Position numbers and translations under genes: made by a program. Shown here piece by piece: positions 14,906 through 22,168 of a stretch of DNA of 25,245 bases. The DNA lies in NCBI GenBank assembly GCA_900545455.1, contig UQZF01000020.1, forward strand, positions 1-25,245, given 5' to 3'. The notes below the pieces were generated by a model. It saw only the letters and a list, made by a program, of their open reading frames with translations. It had not been told where the DNA came from and made no database searches. The first letter of the stretch is position 1; each line of letters begins with the position of its first letter. This DNA is from an uncultured Eubacteriales bacterium (GTDB lineage: Bacteria > Bacillota > Clostridia > Lachnospirales > Lachnospiraceae).

Positions 14906-17293
14906 ATGTCACGCATTAATTTTAACAATGATTGGAAATTCTGTGTTGATTATAAGGAGGAGATGGAACAGCCGGGCTTTAACGACGGCGGGTTTGAGGA
15001 TGTACGCCTTCCGCACACCGTAGTCGAGACACCTTATAATTATTTTGACGAGGGGATATATCAGAAGATTGCGATTTACCGCAAGCGTTTCATCATCGAT
15101 GAGGATATGACGGGCAAGAAAGCTCTTTTGACATTTGAGGCGGTCGGACATAAGGCGGAGGTCTATGTCAACGGTGTGCTCTGTGAGACACATTACGGCG
15201 GCTATACGGCATTCACTGTCGATATTACGCCTTATATCGTAAAGGACAGGGACAATGTGCTGGCTGTAGTATGTGACAGCAGAGAGAACCTGAATATTCC
15301 TCCGTTTGGCAAGGTTATTGATTACATGACTTACGGTGGAATATACCGCGAGGTGTACCTTGACATTAAGCCGGTGGACTATGTCGAGGATGTATATGTG
15401 GTGACTGAGGTTGAACCTGCAGTTTTAAAGTCGGAGATTACATTTAATTTTAAAAATGAGATAAACGAGGCACGGTACAGCGCACAGGCTTATCTTTATG
15501 ACGCAGATGGCAATGAAGTGTTTTCGCTTGAGGCACCTGTAAAAAAAGCCGTTATGCACCTAAACAGAAAGCTTGAGAATATTAAGCTCTGGTCTGTTGA
15601 CACGCCTGTTCTCTACACGCTTACAATCAGGCTTTTAAAGGATGGAAAGGTAATTGACGGGAAGAGTACAAGATTCGGCTTCAGAACGGCAGTCTTTAAG
15701 AAGGATGGCTTTTATCTTAACGGTAAAAAGCTTCGTCTTGTAGGACTTAACAGACATCAGAGCTACCCGTATGTGGGTTATGCGATGCCTAAGTCGGTTC
15801 AGGAGAATGATGCGCTTATATTAAAGAATGAACTTTGTGTAAATGCAGTGAGAACCTCACATTATACGCAGTCACAGCATTTTATAGACAAGTGCGATGA
15901 ACTCGGACTTCTCGTTTTTACCGAGATGCCGGGCTGGCAGTATGTGGGCGACGAGACATGGAAGAGCATTGCCTGTGAGAGCGTTGCTGAGATGGTTCGC
16001 CAGTACCGCAACCACCCATCAATCATAATCTGGGGTGTCAGAATCAACGAATCCGGTGATGATGATGAGTTTTATGAGAGAACTAACAAGATTGCACATT
16101 CACTTGACCGTTCAAGAGCGACGGGAGGTGTGCGCTGCTTTAAGAAGAGCCACCTGCTTGAGGATGTGTATACATACAATGACTTTTCGCATGTAGGAAA
16201 CAATCCGGGTGTTGTGCCTAAGTCAGATGTGACATCCAATCCTGAGAAGCCTTATCTCATTTCGGAGTACGGCGGTCACATGTATCCGACCAAGTCGTTT
16301 GACGATGAGGAACACAGACTTTCACATGCCGTAAGACATGCGAGAGTTATCAATGATATGCTCGGCGAGGACGATATTGCCGGCTGCTTTGGCTGGTGCA
16401 TGAACGACTACAACACGCACAGGGATTTCGGAAGCGGTGACAGAATATGCTACCACGGTGTTATGGATATGTTCCGCAACCCTAAGGCTGCCGCCTATGT
16501 ATATGCGAGCCAGGGCAATAAAAATGACGTTCTCTATGTTACCTCATCGGTTGAAATCGGAGATCATCCTGAGTGTACGGTCGGCGATTTCTATGTGTTC
16601 ACCAACGCTGACAGCGTTCGTCTGTACAAGAACGACCAGATGATAAAGGAGTACACACACGAGGATTCTCCTTTTACCAATATGCCTTATCCTCCGATAC
16701 TTATAAATGACCGTGTCGGAAACCTTTTGGAGACGAACGAGGGCTTGCCACATGAGGCGGGCGAGGCTTTAAAGGAGCTCATGTTCTCCATGGCTGAGCA
16801 CGGTGGAACGGACAATCTCACACCTGTGATGAAGTTTAAGAGAAACTTCATCATGAAAACGGCAGGATTAAGCCTTGACGACATCAACCGCATGTACAAC
16901 ACCTACGTCGGCAATTGGGGCGACCTTGCCACGACCTATCGCTTTGAGGCTGTGAAGGACGGCGAGGTTATTGCATCCGTGAGAAAGCAGCCTATGACCA
17001 AGGCTCAGTTCGTTGTGAGGGTTGACAAGACAAGCCTTTCAGAGGATGCAACCTACGATGTGGCAACCGTGAGAATTGAGGCGGTTGACGAGAATGGCAA
17101 CAGATTATACTACTGCAATGCACCTGTTCAGTTCGAGACGGAGGGCGAGGTTGAGCTTATCGGACCTGAGGTTGTAGCATTTATCGGAGGAGCAACGGGA
17201 ACTTATGTAAAGACAATAGGAAAGACGGGGTCGGGAAAGCTTACAATCAAGGCACTTGGAAAGACGACAACGGTTGATTTTAATGTAAAATAA
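14906..17293 (+). CDS. glycoside hydrolase family 2 protein (beta-galactosidase/beta-glucuronidase-like)
   Basis: A 795-residue GH2 enzyme with no signal peptide, so cytoplasmic. Order: N-terminal jelly-roll sugar-binding domain (1-180, NDWKFCVDY, YVNGVLCETHYGGY), Ig-like domain (about 185-285), TIM barrel (about 290-560), then Ig-like C-terminal segments. The acid/base is Glu382 (WGVRINESGDDD) and the nucleophile Glu454 (YLISEYGGHMY), both as in the family. In the barrel, GLNRHQSYPYVG is the usual substrate-site strand. Specificity cannot be settled by eye; nearby kdu genes make a uronate or galactose side-chain substrate plausible. Unusual neighbours: coupled to pdp upstream and 15 bases before a sirtuin. 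Confidence 0.9.
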   Translation: MSRINFNNDWKFCVDYKEEMEQPGFNDGGFEDVRLPHTVVETPYNYFDEGIYQKIAIYRKRFIIDEDMTGKKALLTFEAVGHKAEVYVNGVLCETHYGGYTAFTVDITPYIVKDRDNVLAVVCDSRENLNIPPFGKVIDYMTYGGIYREVYLDIKPVDYVEDVYVVTEVEPAVLKSEITFNFKNEINEARYSAQAYLYDADGNEVFSLEAPVKKAVMHLNRKLENIKLWSVDTPVLYTLTIRLLKDGKVIDGKSTRFGFRTAVFKKDGFYLNGKKLRLVGLNRHQSYPYVGYAMPKSVQENDALILKNELCVNAVRTSHYTQSQHFIDKCDELGLLVFTEMPGWQYVGDETWKSIACESVAEMVRQYRNHPSIIIWGVRINESGDDDEFYERTNKIAHSLDRSRATGGVRCFKKSHLLEDVYTYNDFSHVGNNPGVVPKSDVTSNPEKPYLISEYGGHMYPTKSFDDEEHRLSHAVRHARVINDMLGEDDIAGCFGWCMNDYNTHRDFGSGDRICYHGVMDMFRNPKAAAYVYASQGNKNDVLYVTSSVEIGDHPECTVGDFYVFTNADSVRLYKNDQMIKEYTHEDSPFTNMPYPPILINDRVGNLLETNEGLPHEAGEALKELMFSMAEHGGTDNLTPVMKFKRNFIMKTAGLSLDDINRMYNTYVGNWGDLATTYRFEAVKDGEVIASVRKQPMTKAQFVVRVDKTSLSEDATYDVATVRIEAVDENGNRLYYCNAPVQFETEGEVELIGPEVVAFIGGATGTYVKTIGKTGSGKLTIKALGKTTTVDFNVK

Positions 17294-17308
17294 ACAGGAG
17301 GGATTGCG

Positions 17309-18055
17309 ATGACGGATGCGCAGCAGACTTTGAAAAAATGGATTGACGAGAGCAGTTATATTGTATTTTTCGGAGGAGCAGGTGTGTCGACGGAGAGCAA
17401 TATTCCTGACTTTAGGAGCACGGACGGGCTTTACAATCAGAAGTACAAATATCCGCCCGAGACGATATTAAGCCGCAGCTTCTTTTTGAGGAAGACTGAG
17501 GAATTTTATGAGTTTTACCGCGATAAAATGATTTATAAGGATGCAAAGCCCAACAAGGCTCACTATGCGCTTGCCGAGCTCGAGAGGCTCGGTAAGTTGA
17601 AGGCGGTTATCACCCAGAACATCGACGGGCTGCATCAGGCTGCGGGAAGCAGGGCGGTATATGAGCTGCACGGAACGATAATGCAGAATTACTGTACGAG
17701 ATGCGGCAGGGAATATCCGCTTGAGGCTATAACGCAGAGCACGGGAATACCGAGATGTACCGTGAAGGACGCGACAGGCGGGGCTTGCAACGGCATAATC
17801 AAGCCGAAGGTCGTTCTCTATGAGGAGGGGCTTGACGACGATGTCGTGAGCGGCGCAATCTCACATATAAGAAAAGCAGATTTGCTGATAATAGGAGGAA
17901 CGTCTCTCACGGTATATCCGGCAGCGGGGCTTATAAGATACTTTACAGGAAAGCATATAGTGCTGATAAATAAATCACAAACTGCCAATGACAATATGGC
18001 GGATCTTATTATCAGAGACCCGATAGGGGAGACACTTGGTGCAGTTGTCTCATAA
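17309..18055 (+). CDS. cobB: NAD-dependent protein deacylase, sirtuin (Sir2/CobB family)
   Basis: A 248-residue sirtuin that removes acyl groups from lysines with NAD, giving nicotinamide and O-acyl-ADP-ribose. Motifs: FFGGAGVSTESNIPDFRS (NAD loop, about residues 21-38), TQNIDGLHQ with catalytic HG in ELHGTI, and GGTSLTVYPAAGLI. The zinc knuckle begins with a normal CTRC pair, but the second pair is stretched: C-x9-C (PRCTVKDATGGACNG) instead of C-x2-C. GGAGGG stands before the ATG. As last gene of the deoB operon it would be expressed with nucleoside catabolism. No strong terminator follows; the kduI promoter begins 32 bases later. Confidence 0.93.
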   Translation: MTDAQQTLKKWIDESSYIVFFGGAGVSTESNIPDFRSTDGLYNQKYKYPPETILSRSFFLRKTEEFYEFYRDKMIYKDAKPNKAHYALAELERLGKLKAVITQNIDGLHQAAGSRAVYELHGTIMQNYCTRCGREYPLEAITQSTGIPRCTVKDATGGACNGIIKPKVVLYEEGLDDDVVSGAISHIRKADLLIIGGTSLTVYPAAGLIRYFTGKHIVLINKSQTANDNMADLIIRDPIGETLGAVVS

Positions 18056-18071
18056 AAATGAGCACTTTGTG

Positions 18072-18089
18072 AATTAATTATCATTAATT
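18072..18089. promoter_or_regulatory. AT-rich palindrome at the kduI -35 region
   Basis: AATTAAT-TATC-ATTAATT, a perfect 7-bp dyad that runs into the kduI -35 box (TTGATT, 18088-18093). Placement suits an operator for a uronate-responsive repressor, but no regulator gene is nearby and the protein is unknown. Confidence 0.4.
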
Positions 18090-18116
18090 GATTGTATTCT
18101 TTAAATGTGCTACAAT
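18088..18116 (+). promoter_or_regulatory. promoter of kduI-kduD
   Basis: TTGATT (18088-18093) and TACAAT (18111-18116), 17 bases apart, with an extended -10 TGC immediately before the -10 box. The leader is about 33 bases and includes AAAGGAGAG before the kduI ATG. Confidence 0.7.
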
Positions 18117-18155
18117 AATTATCAGTGAATTTTCTACAGAAAAGGAGAGATTATA

Positions 18156-18998
18156 ATGGAAGTCAGACCGGGAGCTAATCCTAATGATGTAAAGAATTAC
18201 GATACAGACAGATTAAGACATGATTTCTTAATTCAGGACGTATTCGTACCTGGCGAGATTAAGACAATCTACAGCCAGATTGACAGAATTATCGTGGGTT
18301 CCGCTACACCTATCGATAAGGCACTCAAGCTTGCGGCAGGGGACGAGCTCAGAGCAGCTTATTTCCTTGAGAGAAGAGAGATGGGCGTTATCAACATCGG
18401 CGGAAAGGGTTCAATTACCTTGGACGGTGTTAAGTATGATTTCGATTACAAGGACGGAATCTATATCGGCATGGGCACCAAGGACATAGTATTTGAGAGC
18501 GTTGACGCTTCCAACCCTGCTAAGTTCTACTTCAACAGTGCACCTGCACATAAGACATACCCTACGAAGTTTATCAATCCTGAGAGAGATATTCTTCCTG
18601 AGAACAAGAAGGAGCTCGGCTGTCTTGAGAATGCCAACCACAGAACAATCCGTAAGTACATTCTTCCGGGACAGGTTGAGAGCTGTCAGCTCGAGATGGG
18701 TATGACTGCACTTGAGCCGGGCAGTGTATGGAACACAATGCCATGTCACACACATGACAGAAGAATGGAGGTTTATCTCTATTTTGAGGTTCCTGAGAAT
18801 GATGTCGTTTTCCACTATATGGGTGAGCCGACAGAGACAAGACATATCGTTATGAGAAATGAGGAGGCAGTTATCTCCCCAAGCTGGTCAATCCACTCAG
18901 CATCCGCAACACATGCTTACACATTTATCTGGGGCATGGTAGGTGAGAATCAGGATTTCGACGATATGGATGACGTAGATATGAAAGACCTTAGATAA
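18156..18998 (+). CDS. kduI: 5-dehydro-4-deoxy-D-glucuronate isomerase
   Basis: Converts 5-keto-4-deoxyuronate, formed from unsaturated galacturonate or glucuronate released by lyases, into 3-deoxy-D-glycero-2,5-hexodiulosonate. The 280-residue cupin matches KduI in length (E. coli 278) and sequence, with ERREMGVINIGG and the DANHRTIRKYI-like segment NANHRTIRKYI. The zinc ligands are visible: His198 and His200 (MPCHTHDRRMEVY), Glu205, and His247 (SWSIHSA). It is followed by kduD, the next enzyme in the path. Abundant use of preferred codons suggests high expression. Confidence 0.97.
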   Translation: MEVRPGANPNDVKNYDTDRLRHDFLIQDVFVPGEIKTIYSQIDRIIVGSATPIDKALKLAAGDELRAAYFLERREMGVINIGGKGSITLDGVKYDFDYKDGIYIGMGTKDIVFESVDASNPAKFYFNSAPAHKTYPTKFINPERDILPENKKELGCLENANHRTIRKYILPGQVESCQLEMGMTALEPGSVWNTMPCHTHDRRMEVYLYFEVPENDVVFHYMGEPTETRHIVMRNEEAVISPSWSIHSASATHAYTFIWGMVGENQDFDDMDDVDMKDLR

Positions 18999-19011
18999 TA
19001 AGGATTTTCAT

Positions 19012-19024
19012 GGCACTTTGTGCC
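19012..19024 (+). promoter_or_regulatory. small intercistronic hairpin between kduI and kduD
   Basis: GGCAC-TTT-GTGCC, a 5-bp stem with three-base loop, not followed by a T-run, so more likely an RNA stability or processing element than a terminator. An AT-rich stretch and AAAAGGAG ribosome site of kduD follow. Confidence 0.35.
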
Positions 19025-19059
19025 GAATATATAATAATACATAAAAAGGAGAATGAAAA

Positions 19060-19857
19060 ATGTCAGTTAATTTTTCACTTGAAGGCAAAGTAGCTTTAGT
19101 TACAGGTGCTTCTTACGGTATCGGTTTTGCAATCGCTTCCGCATACGCTAAGGCAGGCGCAACAATCTGCTTCAACGATATTAAGCAGGAGTTAGTAGAT
19201 AAGGGACTTGCAGCATACAAGGAGCTCGGTATCGAGGCTCACGGCTATGTATGTGACGTTACCAACGAGGAGCAGGTTAATGCACTCGTTGCTCAGATTG
19301 AGAAGGAAGTCGGCGTAATCGACATCCTTGTTAACAACGCAGGTATCATCAAGAGAATCCCTATGTGCGATATGACAGCAGCAGAGTTCAGACAGGTTAT
19401 CGACGTTGACCTCAACGCTCCGTTCATCGTATCTAAGGCAGTTATTCCTTCTATGATCAAGAAGGGACATGGTAAGATTATAAACATCTGTTCCATGATG
19501 TCAGAGCTTGGTCGTGAGACTGTATCTGCTTATGCAGCAGCTAAGGGTGGTCTCAAGATGCTTACTAAGAACATCTGTTCTGAGTACGGCAAGTACAACA
19601 TTCAGTGTAACGGTATCGGACCTGGTTACATTGAGACACCTCAGACAGCTCCTCTTCGTGAGAGACAGGCTGATGGTTCAAGACATCCATTCGATTCCTT
19701 CATCATTGCAAAGACTCCTGCTGAGAGATGGCTCAAGCCGGAGGAGCTTGCAGGTCCTGCTGTATTCCTTGCTTCTGACGCATCAGATGCAGTTAACGGA
19801 CACATCCTCTATGTTGATGGCGGTATCCTTGCATACATCGGAAAGCAGCCACAGTAA
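19060..19857 (+). CDS. kduD: 2-dehydro-3-deoxy-D-gluconate 5-dehydrogenase, SDR family
   Basis: Reduces the product of KduI to 2-keto-3-deoxygluconate with NAD(P)H. A 265-residue short-chain dehydrogenase with the nucleotide motif TGASYGIG (residues 15-22), NNAG, catalytic Ser145 (NICSMMS), Tyr158 and Lys162 (SAYAAAKGG), and the usual C-terminal LASDASDAVNGHILYVDGG. By sequence alone gluconate 5-dehydrogenase is a close alternative; the kduI neighbour decides for KduD. Codon choice is the most biased in the window (AAC, ATC, GGT, GCT), indicating strong expression. Later steps (KDG kinase and aldolase) are not in the window. Confidence 0.92.
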   Translation: MSVNFSLEGKVALVTGASYGIGFAIASAYAKAGATICFNDIKQELVDKGLAAYKELGIEAHGYVCDVTNEEQVNALVAQIEKEVGVIDILVNNAGIIKRIPMCDMTAAEFRQVIDVDLNAPFIVSKAVIPSMIKKGHGKIINICSMMSELGRETVSAYAAAKGGLKMLTKNICSEYGKYNIQCNGIGPGYIETPQTAPLRERQADGSRHPFDSFIIAKTPAERWLKPEELAGPAVFLASDASDAVNGHILYVDGGILAYIGKQPQ

Positions 19858-19862
19858 TAGGG

Positions 19863-19877
19863 TGCTTGCGACAAGCA
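19863..19877 (+). other. hairpin directly after kduD
   Basis: TGCTTG-CGA-CAAGCA, a perfect 6-bp stem four bases after the kduD stop and upstream of the true terminator; it may protect the 3' end. No T-run follows. Confidence 0.35.
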
Positions 19878-19889
19878 TAATATGAATTT

Positions 19890-19923
19890 TAAAGCCGGGG
19901 CGGGTGCGCTCCGGCTTTTTTTC
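19890..19923 (+). terminator. terminator of the kdu operon
   Basis: AAAGCCGG (19891-19898) pairs with CCGGCTTT (19911-19918); the interior GGCG and CGCT extend the stem, and seven Ts follow. A textbook intrinsic terminator. Confidence 0.9.
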
Positions 19924-19941
19924 TTATGTAAAGGAGTGCGT

Positions 19942-20218
19942 GCAGACATATTTGCTGTTAGTGTATAGTTTGTTGTGTTCATGCGCGTCAATTCCGTTGT
20001 ACGATGCTAAGAAGTTCTAAAAACTCTGAAAAATATAGTCTATATACTCGTCGCCGATGCCAAACGCACATCCATGTGCTATGGCATCTGAGCCGACCTC
20101 CATGTCGGCTCCGGCTATGTTTCAAGCAGAGTTTTAAGAACATCTAAGCATCTCCCAAAAGTCATGCCGCGCATGAACACAATAAACTAGACATATCAAA
20201 TTCAGTAAATATGTTTGC
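19942..20218. repeat. fold-back element 1: 277-bp imperfect inverted repeat with branched top
   Basis: The left arm (19942-20028) and right arm (20127-20218) are imperfect reverse complements over their full length. Matching blocks are GCAGACATATTTGCTG with GCAAACATATTTACTG (reverse of 20203-20218), TTGTGTTCATGCGCG (19973-19987) with its exact complement (20168-20182), and GATGCTAAGAAGTTCT with GATGCTTAGATGTTCT, then AAAACTCTG. The top holds two perfect hairpins: GATGCCA...TGGCATC (20056-20088) enclosing GCACAT-CC-ATGTGC, and AGCCGAC-CTCCAT-GTCGGCT (20091-20110). No convincing protein is encoded. It may be a non-autonomous mobile repeat or a structured RNA; flanking target duplications were not seen. 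Confidence 0.8.
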
Positions 20219-20290
20219 ATTATTCCATGTCCCCCTCTATATTTTTCACATTCATGCCGATATAATTTATATAAGAAAATAAAAGAAAAA

Positions 20291-20497
20291 TTGCATAACT
20301 CCATGTTGCTGACGAAACAGTTGAATAATTTTACTATATTGCAAGCGAGGTACTTTGCAACCATCGGCGTTTAGCAACTGTATTTTAGTTGCTTATGCGC
20401 CGTTATGTGTTGCAATGTAGCGAGAGCGTGCCTCGCGGTAATATAATAAAATTATTCAACGTCCGTATTTTTTGTAATATGGTTATAGCTATGCAAT
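20291..20497. repeat. fold-back element 2: about 140-bp strong core, 207-bp weak outer inverted repeat
   Basis: Core arms 20320-20340 and 20440-20460 match at 20 of 21 bases (left begins GTTGAATAATTTTA). Moving inward, GCGAGG (20345) pairs with CCTCGC (20431), TACTTTGCAAC (20351) with GTTGCAATGTA (20409), CGGCG (20365) with CGCCG (20398), and AGCAACT (20373) with AGTTGCT (20387), leaving a small loop. The dyad is thus nearly continuous. Outside, TTGCATA (20291) faces TATGCAA. It ends about 30 bases before the DUF6033-like gene, so it could be a leader structure or a mobile repeat. Confidence 0.8.
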
Positions 20498-20527
20498 CCA
20501 TTCATAGGGAAAGGGCGGAGATAAATC

Positions 20528-21262
20528 ATGAACACAGGTGCAGTTAATTATGGCTCGTCCATCGCGGCTGAGCAGACAGCTAAGACGGACAAGACAGAGA
20601 AAACAGATAAGACCGGAAAGGTTACGGGAAGAACAGTCGGCAAGCCACAGCTTTCCGAAAAGGCTGCCAAGTACTATGAGCAGTTGAAGTCGAAGTTCGG
20701 CAACATAGAGTTCGTGCTTGTAAGCAAGGACATGAAGGAGCAGGCTGAGGCTAACGCGGCTTCTTATGCAAGCTCATCCAAGACGGTTGTTCTAATAGAC
20801 GAGGAGAAGATTGAGAGAATGGCGGAGGATGAGAAGTACCGTTCACAGTATGAGAGCCTTATCTCCAACGCAGCGGCTAATCTCAATCAGATTAAGTCAG
20901 GGCTCTCAGAGAACAGCGGCGTGACATCCTACGGAATCAAGATTAACGACAACGGAACGGCTTCCTATTTTGCGGTTATCGATAAGTCTTTAGCGGCTCA
21001 GAAGGAGCGTATTGCCAAGAATGCCGAGAAGAAAGCGGAGGAGAAGAAGGCTGCCGCTAAGAAGGATAAGCAAGAGCAGGCTGAGAAGCTGAAGGATAAA
21101 CGAGCCGAGGACAGCAAAAAGAGCGACACCGTGACGGTCACCGCATCCTCGGTTGAGGAGCTCTTAAAGAAGATTAACAATTACTACTATGAGTCGCTCA
21201 GCGACAATGTCATGACCGAGGATGAGAAGAAGGTCGGACAGCATTTTGATATGAACATATAA
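20528..21262 (+). CDS. alanine/lysine-rich protein resembling DUF6033
   Basis: A 244-residue cytoplasmic-looking protein of unknown function. Residues about 1-40 are low complexity with TDKTEKTDKTGK repeats. A globular part follows (about 42-160: LSEKAAKYYEQLKSKFGN, FVLVSKDM, VVLIDEEKIERMAEDEKYR, GIKINDNGTASYFAVIDKS). Then comes a long charged, probably coiled-coil stretch (about 160-205, KKAEEKKAAAKKDKQ) and a short C-terminal tail. The middle pattern resembles, from memory, the DUF6033 proteins common in Lachnospiraceae. No signal peptide or membrane segment. A GGCGGAG site precedes the ATG. It stands alone between fold-back element 2 and a terminator. Confidence 0.7.
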   Translation: MNTGAVNYGSSIAAEQTAKTDKTEKTDKTGKVTGRTVGKPQLSEKAAKYYEQLKSKFGNIEFVLVSKDMKEQAEANAASYASSSKTVVLIDEEKIERMAEDEKYRSQYESLISNAAANLNQIKSGLSENSGVTSYGIKINDNGTASYFAVIDKSLAAQKERIAKNAEKKAEEKKAAAKKDKQEQAEKLKDKRAEDSKKSDTVTVTASSVEELLKKINNYYYESLSDNVMTEDEKKVGQHFDMNI

Positions 21263-21288
21263 AATAAGACGCATATCATATAACCTAA

Positions 21289-21332
21289 AAAAGCAGGGAT
21301 TACATTCGTTAGGATGTAGTCCCTGCCTTTTT
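21289..21332. terminator. terminator after the DUF6033-like gene
   Basis: GCAGGGATTACAT (21293-21305) pairs with ATGTAGTCCCTGC (21314-21326), 12 of 13, with A-run before and T-rich tail after. It also lies at the 3' end of the convergent XRE gene and can act on both strands. Confidence 0.88.
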
Positions 21333-21335
21333 GTG

Positions 21336-21554
21336 TCATAGTGTCTGGTCATCGTTGGAAGGCACATAGGTTGCGATGCCCTCTACGTTGCAGTCGAGTA
21401 TTCGGCACAAATCATTGAGCGTGGTTGTGGTGATTGGCTTGTTTTTTCTGAGTTTATCTATGGTGGCACTTGAGATATGGTGCCTGTTTATCAAAGAGTA
21501 GGTTGTTTCACCTGATTTACTCAAGGTTTCCCAAAAAGGTGTGTAAATAATCAT
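21336..21554 (-). CDS. small XRE-family (Cro/C1-type) transcriptional regulator
   Basis: A 72-residue single-domain helix-turn-helix protein: MIIYTPFWETLSKSGETTYS, then the recognition region HHISSATIDKLRKNKPITT and TLNDLCRILDCNVEGIATYVP. This is the pattern of the short stand-alone HTH_26-like regulators frequent in Clostridia. The ATG at 21554 is preceded by GGAG at a proper distance; an in-frame TTG at 21575 would add seven residues that include the ribosome site and was rejected. It is divergent from the membrane-protein gene, whose promoter region bears 18-bp repeats, making that region a possible target. Confidence 0.85.
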   Translation of the reverse strand: MIIYTPFWETLSKSGETTYSLINRHHISSATIDKLRKNKPITTTTLNDLCRILDCNVEGIATYVPSNDDQTL

Positions 21555-21639
21555 TTTTACTCCATTCAACGACAAAATTCACGCATCTACTTTTACTGAA
21601 GTTTAATCGCTGAATTTAGGATAAGATTAGTTGTTAAAC

Positions 21640-21668
21640 TTGACTATGGTCATTAAAAAGACTATAAT
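21640..21668 (+). promoter_or_regulatory. strong promoter of the membrane-protein gene
   Basis: TTGACT (21640-21645) and consensus TATAAT (21663-21668) with a 17-base spacer. Both boxes fall within a set of 18-bp repeats. Confidence 0.75.
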
Positions 21669-21695
21669 CATATAAATGACTATGTGACATGTGGA
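21642..21695 (+). repeat. three 18-bp spaced GACTAT repeats over the promoter
   Basis: GACTAT recurs at 21642, 21660 and 21678, exactly 18 bases apart, with similar following bases (GGTCAT, AATCAT, GTGACAT). The copies span the -35 box, -10 box and start region of the same promoter, so they may be binding sites, for instance of the divergent XRE protein. Confidence 0.6.
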
Positions 21696-21703
21696 GAAAA
21701 CAA

Positions 21704-22168
21704 ATGACAAAAAAGCGAATGCTCAGAATAGTATGCTGGAGCCTGATAATTTTATTCCCATTATCGGAATTGGTTATAGGCTATGATTCGAGTGATATAG
21801 GATTTATCTTAAATCAGTACGAATTTGTCTTTACGGACTGCAACACCGTATATCTTCCGCTGTTGTTCACCGACATCTGTGGCAATCTTTTTCTCAGGGT
21901 TTTCAGGTTCTTTTCCATGCCCGAATATCTGGCGTTTGAGGTGTTGTGGGCATTGTGCGTATATTATCTCTGCTTTATGAGCGAGAGATTGTATAGAAAA
22001 TATTACGACAATGAACTCATACTGCCTGCGCTCGCGGCTGCGGTGATATTTGCCAAGACTAACCTCAATTTCTTCATGTACAACACGACCGTGGCAGTGT
22101 TCTCGCTCACATCGCTTTATTTTTTCGTGGTGGGAGTAAATGAAAGATTTCGGCAGCAATCCAGATAG
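21704..22168 (+). CDS. polytopic membrane protein, N-terminal fragment of a probably broken gene
   Basis: A 154-residue hydrophobic fragment of unknown function with about three or four membrane segments (near residues 7-25, 48-68, 75-93, 103-138 in this numbering). It begins MTKKRMLRIVCWSLIILFPL with TGGAG seven bases before the ATG; the earlier ATG at 21689 has no ribosome site. After VVGVNERFRQQSR it stops at 22166. From there the +1-shifted frame reads KISAAIQIVMYVVLFYDF, a natural membrane continuation. The region expected between these two pieces seems to be missing, so the fragment looks like the front half of one longer protein. A functional short protein cannot be excluded. Confidence 0.6.
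   Translation: MTKKRMLRIVCWSLIILFPLSELVIGYDSSDIGFILNQYEFVFTDCNTVYLPLLFTDICGNLFLRVFRFFSMPEYLAFEVLWALCVYYLCFMSERLYRKYYDNELILPALAAAVIFAKTNLNFFMYNTTVAVFSLTSLYFFVVGVNERFRQQSR

Noticed and set aside
20134..20364. 76-codon open frame on the minus strand between kduD and the DUF6033-like gene
   Set aside because: It crosses both fold-back elements, has no ribosome site, and its Cys/Tyr/Leu-rich translation resembles no protein; chance frame.
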